From positions 24,244-88,243 of the IMG/VR virus record IMGVR_UViG_3300024354_000015: a stretch of 64,000 nucleotides of DNA, one strand, 5' to 3'. The DNA comes from a virus. Shown one piece after another: positions 16,668 to 24,318 of the stretch (position 1 is the first letter of the stretch; the number at the start of each line of letters is the position of its first letter). Position numbers and translations under genes: made by a program. The notes beneath the pieces were generated by a model. The model was not told the DNA's origin. It did not search any database and saw only the letters and a list, made by a program, of their open reading frames with translations.

Positions 16668-16696
16668 ATATTACAGCTAAATTCTTTTAATGTCAA
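16668..16696 (-). promoter_or_regulatory. Host-like promoter of the structured RNA locus
   Basis: Minus strand TTGACA, 17 nt, TAATAT, beginning 2 nt after the end of RNA module B. No start codon with an RBS follows; the product should be the structured RNA. Confidence 0.8.
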
Positions 16697-16697
16697 C

Positions 16698-16837
16698 CAC
16701 CATATTGAAACACACTCCCAAGGGGCTGTCATTAACCCACTTGTAACTTTGTACAACCTGTCGGGTAGCTACTTCCGTACTCTTGTACTCACCGTGAAGC
16801 TGGCACGGCAATGACAGAAATGTGCTTCAATATGGTG
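16698..16837 (-). ncRNA. Structured RNA module B
   Basis: Closed by a 19-nt stem: CACCATATTGAAGCACATT (16837-16819) against AGTGTGTTTCAATATGGTG (16716-16698), with G.U pairs favouring the minus strand. The interior adds TGTCATT/AATGACA and CCGTG/CACGG helices. The 5' arm begins with the ACCA of the tRNA-like element just upstream. Confidence 0.65.
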
Positions 16838-16998
16838 CAAACAAATGCGATGGGATTCGAACCCAACCTAGACGCCCGGTCACGGAACTCATCCACACCT
16901 GCAAGTGCTTCAACTCTCCGCTACTGGGGCTTCTGTGCCAGCCAATACACTTACGCAGCCTGTCATATCCCATTGCAGTGTTATATGAACAGTCTTGT
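16833..16998 (-). other. tRNA-like element with T-arm and ACCA but no cloverleaf
   Basis: Minus strand has a T-arm (TGGG-TTCGAAT-CCCA) followed by a 14-nt stretch and ACCA, but no matching 5' acceptor strand, D-arm or anticodon arm at normal distance. It may be a decayed tRNA, a tRNA with a long insertion, or a 3' tRNA-like domain of a larger RNA. The upstream 120 nt are non-coding and structured. Confidence 0.45.
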
Positions 16999-17227
16999 AC
17001 CATATTAAAATATATTAGGATGCTTCACAGAGATCGCAGCCTTTGAACTCTGCCCAACCGTGCCGTCCACGGATTTGTCTGTGTCACACATTACGTTCCT
17101 AGTTGTTCCAGCGTCCTCCTGATATTATCTCAAGGTTTCGTGAGACCTAGCAAGAGCCACTCCGTCAAGTGGTTATCCTCTTCTAGGCCCCCTACTGGCT
17201 AGGTAACCTAATATATTTTAATATGGT
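16999..17227 (-). ncRNA. Structured RNA module F closed by a 20-bp perfect stem
   Basis: ACCATATTAAAATATATTAG (17227-17208, minus) pairs perfectly with 17018-16999. The 5' arm starts with the encoded ACCA of tRNA-Leu, so folding would bury the tRNA 3' end unless processed first. Interior about 190 nt without a coding frame. It lacks the CACA core of modules A-E. Confidence 0.6.
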
Positions 17228-17307
17228 GCCCCAGGGGAGACTCGAACTCCCACACCTTGCGATACTAGTTCCTAAGACTAGCGTGTCTACCATTCCACCA
17301 CCAGGGC
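17224..17307 (-). tRNA. tRNA-Leu (UAG), CCA encoded
   Basis: Class II with long variable arm; acceptor GCCCTGG/CTGGGGC plus ACCA, anticodon stem CTAGT/ACTAG with loop CTTAGGA (TAG), T-loop TTCGAGT. First gene of the 17.4-14.6 kb RNA transcript. Confidence 0.92.
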
Positions 17308-17374
17308 ATTGTTTTACTAATTGTTATAGAACTTTTTTCTACTACTTGGGCTGCATCGTTTAGTGCAGTCTTAT

Positions 17375-17403
17375 ATTATATCATCTAGTGCAATTACTGT
17401 CAA
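17375..17403 (-). promoter_or_regulatory. Consensus promoter of the tRNA/RNA array
   Basis: Minus strand TTGACA, 17 nt, TATAAT, about 65 nt before tRNA-Leu. Perfect host-type hexamers. Confidence 0.88.
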
Positions 17404-17415
17404 CTACTTTTTTAA

Positions 17416-17658
17416 TTAATTTATTTCCAAGTTGGTTAAACGCAGATAACCACCCATCAACCTAGTCTTGCCAGTATGCCCAGCAAGCTCTAGACTATTT
17501 TTAATTTTAGCAATATCACTTTCTTTAGTAAGGTAGCCCACGTGAAAACAAACATTACGCATCGCTTCACCATCACTAGCGCGACTTTTATCCGTCCAGC
17601 TCTGAAAATATTTAATTTGTTTATTAACAATTTCACGTGCTTGTTTAGTTGTTAACAT
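17416..17658 (-). CDS. Hypothetical protein
   Basis: 80 aa, basic N terminus (MLTTKQAREIVNKQIKYF) and GKTRLMGGYLRL at the end. SD AAGGAG before the ATG. Sole gene between the 17.7 kb promoter and the tRNA promoter, so probably an early product. Not recognised. Confidence 0.72.
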   Translation of the reverse strand: MLTTKQAREIVNKQIKYFQSWTDKSRASDGEAMRNVCFHVGYLTKESDIAKIKNSLELAGHTGKTRLMGGYLRLTNLEIN

Positions 17659-17675
17659 TGCTTGCTCCTTATCGT

Positions 17676-17717
17676 TTACTATACCGCTATTTTAACGATT
17701 TGGTGCATTAATGTCAA
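17676..17717 (-). promoter_or_regulatory. Host-like promoter with shared downstream element
   Basis: Minus strand TTGACA, 17 nt, TAAAAT, then ATAGCGGTATAGTAA, identical to the element after the 8.95 kb promoter. Confidence 0.8.
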
Positions 17718-17731
17718 CTGTTGTAATTTTG

Positions 17732-19273
17732 CTAATTAGTTGCTAAAAAAGCAAGCATTTTCTGCTTGTATTCTGTTACAAAAGCCTGTTTGCTGTCCTT
17801 GACTTCCTGCCAGTCTATTTCTATGTTTTTTAAATTTTGCACTCTGTCCAGCGTAAAATTATTATAGTTCATTAGAGCCCAGGCGGTTTGCCCAGGGATA
17901 TGGTAACGACTGCTTTGCTGCAACCTAGTCACTAGTTCTGTTTTCTTTTCTCTAGCCTGGTCAAAGTTCATATGATCGTTAGCCCAGTTGAGTATGCCCT
18001 GACCCTCACTACCTAGATCTCTGTATCCATACTCAGGCCATTTTTTGTCAAAATCGCTCTGTAAAAAATACTGGTTAGGCTTGGCTATCATCAATGCTTC
18101 GAAATAAGCCGAGTGTAAGGGAAACTCACCACTATCTATTAAGTCAAATGTATGCTGCACTTCTTCTAGAGTTTCGTGTGGTAGACCTATTATAAACAGT
18201 CCGTGCATCAAGAGATTATTGCCGTAGGTTTTTTTAATATCCTTGACAGTCTGTATCTGTCTAGCAGCATCAAAGCCTTTACCTACTACCAGTCCAGTCT
18301 CTTTTTTCAGAGTTTCTATACCAAAGCTAGTGGCCCTTAGGCCAATATCAAATAATTTTTTAATGCGCTCGGGCTTGGTAGCTAGCAGATCCAGTCTGTT
18401 GTAGGACCAGAATACTGGCTGAAAGCTTAACTGCTTAACCACTGATAACATTCTATCAAGTTTGTGATCGCTGTCATTAAACGTATCATCTAGTAACTGA
18501 TAGGTAGTAATACCAAATCTGTCATAATTGCTCTGTAACTCATTATAGATTATTTCTTCTGTTAGTACGTAGTCTAGAGTTTTTTTGCCACGTTGTGGGA
18601 AACTACAAAATCTGCAATTAAAAATACAACCACGAGCTGGCTCAAAAGGCAGTACACGATAGTTTAAAATATCACTAGCCTGCCAGTGCATTGCACTGTT
18701 GGCAAAATCATAGGTTTTTTCCTGATCGCGATGTACCACCGTTACACCGTGAATATTCCTATAACTATTGGGAATCTCAGTTTTGTTACTAAGGCTGTTA
18801 GCAACATCCATAATGGCCTGTTCAGCTAGACCTCTTACCACTATGTTGACATTCTTGTTGGCGCAGTCCTGATTAATTTTGTGGCCACCCAGTAAAATTT
18901 TACAATCAGGACTAAGCTTGTGTATTTCTTTAATTACGCTATTTTCAAAATCCTTACCCTGTGGGAAAATACTGAGATTAGGCGCATAACCAAAAAATAG
19001 GTTGTCTATCCTGTCTAAATTTTTTAGAAAAGTCGTGCTAAAGCCCACAAACAGTGTTTCTTGTCCCACTGCAAGGTTGACAAGTGAAGTAATCTCTTCA
19101 AGAGTCCACTGACTAAGTTTATCAACTACTAGACAACTATACCCCTGTTCGCGTAGTGCGCTGGCTATTTTATAGGCACCTAGAGCTTTAACAGTTAAAA
19201 CCTCGTCAGTAAAATCTGTAAACAGAACGACCTGATACTTTTTAGGACTCAAGATTTTTCTTTTTGCAGACAA
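17732..19273 (-). CDS. B12-binding-domain radical SAM enzyme
   Basis: 513 aa. N-terminal Rossmann-like B12-binding domain region (about 1-170, with HKINQDCANKNVNIVVRG), then the radical SAM cluster motif RGCIFNCRFCSF (CxxxCxxC, about residue 217) and a TIM-barrel domain. Such enzymes often methylate unactivated carbons or rearrange rings. No ATG is near the N terminus; the frame opens with TTG at 19273 or 19250-19252 inside the end of the ACP gene, so the start is uncertain. Ends in TAG. Its tight linkage to an acyl carrier protein suggests a carrier-bound substrate. Confidence 0.85.
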   Translation of the reverse strand: MSAKRKILSPKKYQVVLFTDFTDEVLTVKALGAYKIASALREQGYSCLVVDKLSQWTLEEITSLVNLAVGQETLFVGFSTTFLKNLDRIDNLFFGYAPNLSIFPQGKDFENSVIKEIHKLSPDCKILLGGHKINQDCANKNVNIVVRGLAEQAIMDVANSLSNKTEIPNSYRNIHGVTVVHRDQEKTYDFANSAMHWQASDILNYRVLPFEPARGCIFNCRFCSFPQRGKKTLDYVLTEEIIYNELQSNYDRFGITTYQLLDDTFNDSDHKLDRMLSVVKQLSFQPVFWSYNRLDLLATKPERIKKLFDIGLRATSFGIETLKKETGLVVGKGFDAARQIQTVKDIKKTYGNNLLMHGLFIIGLPHETLEEVQHTFDLIDSGEFPLHSAYFEALMIAKPNQYFLQSDFDKKWPEYGYRDLGSEGQGILNWANDHMNFDQAREKKTELVTRLQQSSRYHIPGQTAWALMNYNNFTLDRVQNLKNIEIDWQEVKDSKQAFVTEYKQKMLAFLATN

Positions 19274-19487
19274 GGTCTACAATGCTGGTCAGTGAAGACT
19301 TGCCTTCGTATTCATCTTCTTCAATAACGATTTGAAAATGATGTTCTAGTTCCATTACAATTTCCACTGTGTCTAGACTGTCTGCGCCTAGAGTTTCTAG
19401 ATCCAGATCATCGGAAATTTCATCTAGTGTTTTACCAAACTGCTTGGCCAAGATTTGTTTGACTTCTTGCTTAATTTGTTCTTTCAT
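19242..19487 (-). CDS. Acyl carrier protein
   Basis: 81 aa, acidic four-helix carrier. The phosphopantetheine attachment serine is in LGADSLDTVEIV, the canonical DSL motif. SD AGGAAA before the ATG. Needs a phosphopantetheinyl transferase, presumably of the host. A stand-alone ACP next to a radical SAM enzyme, acetyltransferase and two dioxygenases points to carrier-bound small-molecule synthesis rather than bulk fatty-acid metabolism. Confidence 0.92.
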   Translation of the reverse strand: MKEQIKQEVKQILAKQFGKTLDEISDDLDLETLGADSLDTVEIVMELEHHFQIVIEEDEYEGKSSLTSIVDLVCKKKNLES

Positions 19488-19508
19488 AATTTCCTCTTGT
19501 TTATAACA

Positions 19509-20231
19509 TTATCCTAATACACTATTGTAAGGTCGTTCAACTCTTTTGGTATTGTTGGTGCCAAACTGTACTACTTCATTGGACACTGTGCCTCGAGCTA
19601 AGTAGACGAGTTCGTGTACAAAAGTTCCCTGACTGATCTTGACACCAGGCTTAAGGGCTTTAACTCCGGAACTTAGATAGACATCATTTTCTAAGATCTG
19701 AGCTGAGGCTAGTCCTACTGCTCGTTGCAGCACACAGTTTTCACCAATGGTGGTATTATGGCCCACTTGTACCTGTCCATAGATATTAGTAAAGTCGCCC
19801 ACTATACTGCCACTTTCAACCATAACGTGACAATCAATGAAACACCCATTGCCCAGTCTACTATATTTGGAAATTCTAGCAGTGGGATCTACTAGGCTTA
19901 TACATTGTATGTTTTTTTGTCTTACCAAATCTATTAGATACTGTCTTTTTTGTCTGTTTCTCACCATTATGGGATCATCAATAGGGTTCCAGTTAGTGGC
20001 ACAGAAAAAATTATAATTATTTAAGTACTGATCAATGTTTTTTTCTGTGTCAAGGACCTTGACTCCACCAAGCTCGGCGGTATTACCCCAGTAATCATTA
20101 TCTAACAGACCAGCTACTACAATACCAAGCTCTTCGCAGAGCTCGGTATATTTTTCCATAACACTGTTAGACCCAAGAAATATCAAGGGCCTATCTGTGT
20201 TATTAATATGGTTGGAGTCTTGCTTGTTCAT
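19509..20231 (-). CDS. NeuD-like sugar O-acetyltransferase (left-handed beta helix)
   Basis: 240 aa from ATG 20231, preceded by AGGA; upstream in-frame ATGs lie deep in the TauD-like gene. N-terminal Rossmann-like domain (PLIFLGSNSVMEKY) and C-terminal hexapeptide repeats (NIYGQVQVGHNTTIGENCVLQ), as in NeuD/PglD acetyltransferases that use acetyl-CoA on sialic-acid-like or bacillosamine sugars. Could equally acetylate an ACP-bound product. Overlaps the upstream gene by 29 nt. Confidence 0.8.
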   Translation of the reverse strand: MNKQDSNHINNTDRPLIFLGSNSVMEKYTELCEELGIVVAGLLDNDYWGNTAELGGVKVLDTEKNIDQYLNNYNFFCATNWNPIDDPIMVRNRQKRQYLIDLVRQKNIQCISLVDPTARISKYSRLGNGCFIDCHVMVESGSIVGDFTNIYGQVQVGHNTTIGENCVLQRAVGLASAQILENDVYLSSGVKALKPGVKISQGTFVHELVYLARGTVSNEVVQFGTNNTKRVERPYNSVLG

Positions 20232-21261
20232 CAAGTTCCTGTTCATATTGTCTGCGACGGTCTGCATCAACTAATTTTGCAAATTCATCGTGAGTGTAAA
20301 TCTCACCACGATATCGGACAGTCTGCGCTGGTTGAATGTTGGGATTAATTTTATTAAGATAAGTTATTACCCTATGCATCATCCTTTTGTCGCCATCTAG
20401 AATATTTGTTGGTCGCTTGTGTAGAGTGATCTCTTGATCCATAAACACAATCTGTCCATCCTGCCAATCCTGCGTGTAGACATAACGATCATCATAAAAA
20501 TGTTTCTTTAATTCACGGTAAAGGCGCCAGCTTTCTTCCTGGCTCATTCCCACAAACCCATCAAAATCAAAGTGAGGGAATTTTACCCCCGGGCGTCCAG
20601 TGACTGTTTCGCTGTATAACTTTGTTTCCATTCCGTCTAGTGGCACACCGTTATAATGAATAATCATAGTCTGTTCACGATTTAGTCCCGGGGCACATCC
20701 TTCTTCCCCTTCACGCCATTTATGACGCACTACAAGTTCTTTTACCATACTTTGCATATCTGAACTCAAGGACATAAATTGATCGTGTGTGGGCATAAAC
20801 TGTGTCTGACTACCTGCACTGTCGCTCACACTCATTAGGCCAATCATACGAGGTGCATCATCAAATGCACACTGATCACTGTGCCAATCTAATTCTCCGT
20901 TACTAAAAATTCCTTTAGGCCGGCCTCGATCATCTTTTAGGTAGCTAACACGACTAACTGCGCCAGCAAGTTCACCCATACCATTATTGATGTAACCTAA
21001 TTGTAGGAATAAATCACGCCAATGGCGTCCACTTAGTCTCTGACTTACTATGTAGTTATGGATTAGAGCTCGACTAGGACTTCCCCACTGAGTCATTACA
21101 TCGTATAACCGTTGTGTTGGTACTCCCTGATCAATGAATACCACACATTGATCTGCTACTAGCTTACCAAGCTCAAATATTTCATCGTCCTGTGTGAGGT
21201 CTATGTCATAGACTTCTACACCTATGCTACCCTGGTAATTTTTTAATGGTCTTATTTTCAT
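20203..21261 (-). CDS. TauD/TfdA-type 2OG-Fe(II) dioxygenase, copy 2
   Basis: 352 aa. Iron motif LDWHSDQCAFDD (HxD), distal histidine and arginine in EITLHKRPTN ... MMHRVITY. Clear relative of the next upstream protein over its whole length (for example TQDWQDGQIVFMDQEITLHK shared exactly), so the two arose by tandem duplication. TauD-type enzymes hydroxylate, desaturate or halogenate small molecules; the Asp ligand is kept, so it is not a halogenase-type (Ala/Gly) site. Overlaps the upstream copy by 4 nt. Confidence 0.85.
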   Translation of the reverse strand: MKIRPLKNYQGSIGVEVYDIDLTQDDEIFELGKLVADQCVVFIDQGVPTQRLYDVMTQWGSPSRALIHNYIVSQRLSGRHWRDLFLQLGYINNGMGELAGAVSRVSYLKDDRGRPKGIFSNGELDWHSDQCAFDDAPRMIGLMSVSDSAGSQTQFMPTHDQFMSLSSDMQSMVKELVVRHKWREGEEGCAPGLNREQTMIIHYNGVPLDGMETKLYSETVTGRPGVKFPHFDFDGFVGMSQEESWRLYRELKKHFYDDRYVYTQDWQDGQIVFMDQEITLHKRPTNILDGDKRMMHRVITYLNKINPNIQPAQTVRYRGEIYTHDEFAKLVDADRRRQYEQELDEQARLQPY

Positions 21262-22301
21262 TCTGCAAACTCCAATTCTTGTTCATATTGTGTGCGACGG
21301 TCTTGATCAACTAATTTTACAAAATCTTCTTCAGTATAAACTGAACCTTGATATTTGTAAGTTGATCTTCTTATGGCGTATGCGCTGTCAGGGTACAAAT
21401 AGTTAACATAGGTAATACTACGTGCCATTGTACGACGATCACCGTCTTTTACATTAGTTGGTCGTTTGTGTAGAGTAATCTCTTGGTCCATAAACACAAT
21501 CTGCCCATCCTGCCAGTCTTGTGTATGCACGTAACGATCGTTGTAGACTACTGATTTAATTTCATCTAGTAATTTAATACTTTCTTCACGGCTCATACCC
21601 ACAAATCCATCAAAGGTATGACTAGGAATTTTTATTCCAGTTAAGCCGCTGGCAGTTTCTGAATATAAGTTTGTTTCAAGTCCGTCAATGGGTACCATAT
21701 TATATCTAAGCATCATTGACTGAGCCCTGTTTAAGCCAGGTGCCATAAGTCCCTCATACCAACGGTGCTTACAGACCAATTCCTTGATCATACTACGCAT
21801 ATCCGAGCTTAATGACTCGTAGGCATCGTGTGTGCATAAAAATTGTGTCTGGCTGTTTGCTGTATCACTTATACTTTGAAGACCAATAACTCGTTGTCCG
21901 TCGTCTATAGCGCATTGATCACTGTGCCAGTCAAGTTCTCCATTGGAAAATAAACCGCGTGGTCTATCTTTTTCTTTTTTAAGGTAACTTACTAGTGCTA
22001 CGGATTTAAGTTCAGGAACTTCACTTGTTATATAGCGCAGATTAAGTGTTAGCTCGCGCCAGTGACTGCCTGTTAATAGTTTACGACTTACATAGTCAGT
22101 TATAATGGGATGACTTACATCGCCCCAGTTAATCATAGTTTTATAAAGTTGCTCGGTGCTAATGTGTTCATTGACAACTACTACACACTGACTGGCTGCT
22201 AGACGACCTAGTTCAAGAATTTCTTCTTGAGAGTTCCAATCAATATCATAAGCTTCAAGTCCAACACTAGCACCATAATTTTTCAATGGTCTAGTTTTCA
22301 T
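21258..22301 (-). CDS. TauD/TfdA-type 2OG-Fe(II) dioxygenase, copy 1
   Basis: 347 aa, tandem paralogue of the downstream gene. HxD in LDWHSDQCAIDD, distal His/Arg in EITLHKRPTN and ARSITYV. First gene of the 22.4-17.7 kb biosynthetic operon, behind a promoter at 22366-22394 and an SD-like AAGGAC. The N-terminal lid differs most between the copies, consistent with different substrates or sequential steps on one product. Confidence 0.85.
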   Translation of the reverse strand: MKTRPLKNYGASVGLEAYDIDWNSQEEILELGRLAASQCVVVVNEHISTEQLYKTMINWGDVSHPIITDYVSRKLLTGSHWRELTLNLRYITSEVPELKSVALVSYLKKEKDRPRGLFSNGELDWHSDQCAIDDGQRVIGLQSISDTANSQTQFLCTHDAYESLSSDMRSMIKELVCKHRWYEGLMAPGLNRAQSMMLRYNMVPIDGLETNLYSETASGLTGIKIPSHTFDGFVGMSREESIKLLDEIKSVVYNDRYVHTQDWQDGQIVFMDQEITLHKRPTNVKDGDRRTMARSITYVNYLYPDSAYAIRRSTYKYQGSVYTEEDFVKLVDQDRRTQYEQELEFAE

Positions 22302-22365
22302 TATTTGTCCTTGTGTTGGTGTAGTGCTCGCAGTGCATCCTGCTCACGGCTGGCGTTCTGTATTA

Positions 22366-22394
22366 ACAATACAGTAAAGACATCAATATGTCAA
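22366..22394 (-). promoter_or_regulatory. Host-like promoter of the biosynthetic operon
   Basis: Minus strand TTGACA, 17 nt, TATTGT, about 65 nt before the TauD-like copy 1 start. Confidence 0.72.
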
Positions 22395-22477
22395 GCGTCG
22401 TTTGAATTGCCGACGTCAATTAACTTGGCGTTGCACTTGTATTTATCACCTAGCAAGACTAATTTTATTTTGCTGGC

Positions 22478-22548
22478 CGGTCCGGAGAGATTCGAACTCC
22501 CGACAGCTGGTTTCGAAGACCAGAACTCTTCCGCTGAGCTACGGACCG
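22478..22548 (-). tRNA. tRNA-Arg (UCG)
   Basis: Acceptor CGGTCCG/CGGACCG, anticodon stem CTGGT/ACCAG with loop CTTCGAA (TCG), T-loop TTCGAAT. Confidence 0.92.
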
Positions 22549-22552
22549 TAAT

Positions 22553-22628
22553 TGGTGCCGACCCCTGGTTACGCTCCAGGCCATTCTGTTCTTCAGACAG
22601 ACGCTTCCACTAGGTTAGCTTGGACGGC
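22553..22628 (-). tRNA. tRNA-Phe (GAA) with non-canonical T-loop
   Basis: Acceptor GCCGTCC/GGTCGGC (one T-T mismatch) plus ACCA; anticodon stem TCTGT/ACAGA, loop CTGAAGA (GAA). T-stem CCTGG/CCAGG closes loop AGCGTAA, so T54 and T55 are missing and the 54/58 pair is A/T rather than T/A. Confidence 0.85.
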
Positions 22629-22638
22629 TTAAATTGGG

Positions 22639-22709
22639 GTGACTGATGAGAGTCGAACTCACACTGTACGGAATCACAATCCGTGGCACTACCGTTATGC
22701 TACAGTCAC
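22639..22709 (-). tRNA. tRNA-His (GUG)
   Basis: Acceptor GTGACTG/CAGTCAC with G at -1 and C at 73 as required for HisRS; anticodon stem ACGGA/TCCGT with loop TTGTGAT (GTG); T-loop TTCGACT. Confidence 0.92.
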
Positions 22710-22717
22710 CATTGTTA

Positions 22718-22794
22718 TGGTAGGGGATATAGGATTCGAACCTATGAATGTCGGAATCAAAATCCGATGCCTTGACCAACTTGGCGAATCCCCA
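22718..22794 (-). tRNA. tRNA-Gln (UUG), CCA encoded
   Basis: Acceptor TGGGGAT/ATCCCCT plus ACCA, anticodon stem TCGGA/TCCGA with loop TTTTGAT (TTG), T-loop TTCGAAT. Confidence 0.92.
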
Positions 22795-22801
22795 ATTGTT
22801 C

Positions 22802-22876
22802 TGGTACCTCCGGGTGGGAACGATCCACCGACCCTCGCCTTATCAAGACGATGCTCTACCACTGAGCTACGAAGGC
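22802..22876 (-). tRNA. tRNA-Ile (GAU) with non-canonical T-loop
   Basis: Acceptor GCCTTCG/CGGAGGT plus ACCA; anticodon stem TCGTC/GGCGA with loop TTGATAA (GAT). T-stem GGTGG/CCACC closes ATCGTTC, again with A54/T58 in place of T54/A58. Confidence 0.85.
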
Positions 22877-22880
22877 ATAA

Positions 22881-22888
22881 AATAAATA
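22881..22888 (+). promoter_or_regulatory. Late-like box 5 nt before ATG (leaderless)
   Basis: AATAAATA, TTACT, ATG on the plus strand; no RBS. Confidence 0.65.
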
Positions 22889-22893
22889 TTACT

Positions 22894-23325
22894 ATGAATT
22901 TAAGATCCTACATAAACATAATTACCGAAGCAACAAAAAGTTCTGACAAAGTTCGTAGGGACGCATTTATCTACCTAGAACCCAGGAATAACATCAAGGA
23001 CTTTGCTCAGTGTAGTAGCTGTTCTCATTTTATGCCGGACAGTGAAAGATGCACACTGTTTAGCAAAAACTACAAGGTGGTTGCTGAAGGCAGTTGTAGT
23101 CTCTACGTACAGGGTGTACCTGCAGATAATCAGGTTATAATGGACTCTATTACACCCAAGGATGCAGGCTACGTAGTTGCCAAGGTTAGATGTGAAAACT
23201 GTGTGGCACTAGAAGGAACTACTTGTACGTTTTTTGAAACTTTAAACCAAAAAATTCCTGATTTTTTCAATCTAGATACTAAGGTGAAACCCAGAGCTTG
23301 CTGTAACGCCTGGGCACCTAAATAA
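22894..23325 (+). CDS. Cysteine-rich protein with two HiPIP-like motifs, probable head-packaged protein
   Basis: 143 aa from the ATG at 22894, fixed by the leaderless late box. Two cysteine patterns, CSSCSHF ... CTLF ... GSCSLY and CENC ... CTFF ... CC, resemble high-potential iron-sulfur cluster sites in duplicate. The N terminus MNLRSYINIITEATKS matches the IITEA segment of the protein at 49645-49995 and contains an (I/L)xE site as cut by T4-type prohead protease, suggesting a capsid-targeting peptide. Function otherwise unknown. Confidence 0.72.
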   Translation: MNLRSYINIITEATKSSDKVRRDAFIYLEPRNNIKDFAQCSSCSHFMPDSERCTLFSKNYKVVAEGSCSLYVQGVPADNQVIMDSITPKDAGYVVAKVRCENCVALEGTTCTFFETLNQKIPDFFNLDTKVKPRACCNAWAPK

Positions 23326-23326
23326 T

Positions 23327-23404
23327 TGGTCGGGGAAGAGGGATTCGAACTCTCGATCTCCTGCTCCCAAAGCAGGCGCTTTAACCAGACTAAGCTACTC
23401 CCCG
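23327..23404 (-). tRNA. tRNA-Pro (UGG), CCA encoded
   Basis: Acceptor CGGGGAG/TTCCCCG plus ACCA, anticodon stem CCTGC/GCAGG with loop TTTGGGA (TGG). Its 5' end provides the TAG stop of the endonuclease VII gene. Confidence 0.92.
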
Positions 23405-23712
23405 AGTTTTACATATTCTAATAACTTTTTGACATTTTTGTGAGTTTCTATTCCACCCACTGCGGTGTTGCATTTACAGCACAGGATACTTCTTACTTGC
23501 CCAGTCTTGTGGCAGTGATCTATCATACCGCCGCGGGCACCCACAAACATTTCTAATTTTACCCCACACAAATAACATTTTTCTTTTTGTTTTTTGTGCA
23601 GAGCTAACATATCCAATCTAGTCATCCCATATCTGCGTAGGCCGTTTCTACATACTGTGCAGGTGGATATTTTTTGAGAATGTTTAATACCACAATGAAG
23701 ACATTTTTTCAT
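23395..23712 (-). CDS. 49: Recombination endonuclease VII-like HNH nuclease
   Basis: 105 aa. Two CxxC zinc pairs (CLHC, CYLC ... CCKC) surround the core MIDHCHKTGQVRSILC, the DHxH...R...C signature of T4 gp49-type endonuclease VII. It lacks the long C-terminal dimerisation part of T4 gp49, so it may be a minimal Holliday-junction or homing-type nuclease. Ends with TAG inside the following tRNA-Pro. Confidence 0.84.
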   Translation of the reverse strand: MKKCLHCGIKHSQKISTCTVCRNGLRRYGMTRLDMLALHKKQKEKCYLCGVKLEMFVGARGGMIDHCHKTGQVRSILCCKCNTAVGGIETHKNVKKLLEYVKLGE

Positions 23713-23731
23713 AAATTTATTTTAGTTAAAT

Positions 23732-23806
23732 TGGTAGAAGCGGAGGGAGTCGAACCCCCACAGCGCACCGTATGAAGGTGTTGCACTACCATTATGCTAC
23801 GCTTCC
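23732..23806 (-). tRNA. tRNA-Met (CAU), probably elongator, CCA encoded
   Basis: Acceptor GGAAGCG/CGCTTCT plus ACCA, loop TTCATAC (CAT), T-loop TTCGACT. Lacks initiator features; Ile2 identity is not excluded. Confidence 0.85.
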
Positions 23807-23810
23807 TTTA

Positions 23811-23960
23811 TTAACTAGGTATAACTTTGGGAATATAAGGTACATTCCTAGGACCGTGTCGCTGCTCAAATAGTTGACGAGCTTCTTGAAGATCCTTGGC
23901 ATACACCCTATCTTTAGTCTCTCCCTGAGGAGTACGCACAGTAGTTTCATACATTGGCAT
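23811..23960 (-). CDS. Hypothetical small protein
   Basis: 49 aa (MPMYETTVRTPQGETKD...), basic middle and proline-rich end. Overlaps the SET gene by 14 nt, indicating coupling. Not recognised. Confidence 0.65.
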   Translation of the reverse strand: MPMYETTVRTPQGETKDRVYAKDLQEARQLFEQRHGPRNVPYIPKVIPS

Positions 23961-24318
23961 CTTGATCTCCTAATAAATCTTCGGAATATGGATAAGTTAA
24001 TTCTTCACCTTTGTCAATATCTCTAGCCGCAAATGTTTCATTGCTATTACCTACGACATTTGGAGTTCGACTCCAATTCATAAATCTGTCATTGTCAAAA
24101 CTTAATCTGTACATTTGAGATTCAGGATCTTTGTATCCCCAATGTAATATGTACTCTCGTGCGGCGAGTGGTAGAGAAATAAAATCCAAATAACACCACT
24201 CTAGATCTAGACCTGGTGTTAGCTGCCAGATTTTAGTTCCTTGTGGGACAAATTCATCTGCAAATACTCCCAGTCCGTGTATAGGGCTAGGCCCTAGATA
24301 AGTTTTTACTAGTACCAT
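23947..24318 (-). CDS. SET-domain protein (putative lysine methyltransferase)
   Basis: 123 aa from ATG 24318 (MVLVKTYLGP). The N-terminal SET signature SPIHGLGVFADE and the C-terminal core (TPNVVGNSNETFAARDI, DKGEELTYPY) are in the right order; the NHS box is altered to TPNVVGN. Small stand-alone SET proteins are mostly eukaryotic or chlorovirus-borne, rarer in bacteria. Target unknown, possibly host ribosomal or nucleoid proteins. The ATG lies in the 3' arm of RNA module C, a 19-bp stem. Confidence 0.82.
   Translation of the reverse strand: MVLVKTYLGPSPIHGLGVFADEFVPQGTKIWQLTPGLDLEWCYLDFISLPLAAREYILHWGYKDPESQMYRLSFDNDRFMNWSRTPNVVGNSNETFAARDIDKGEELTYPYSEDLLGDQDANV

Noticed and set aside
16827-17003. 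58-codon minus-strand frame from the end of module F to module B
   Set aside because: No RBS; it covers the tRNA-like T-arm and both module arms, and composition does not look coding.
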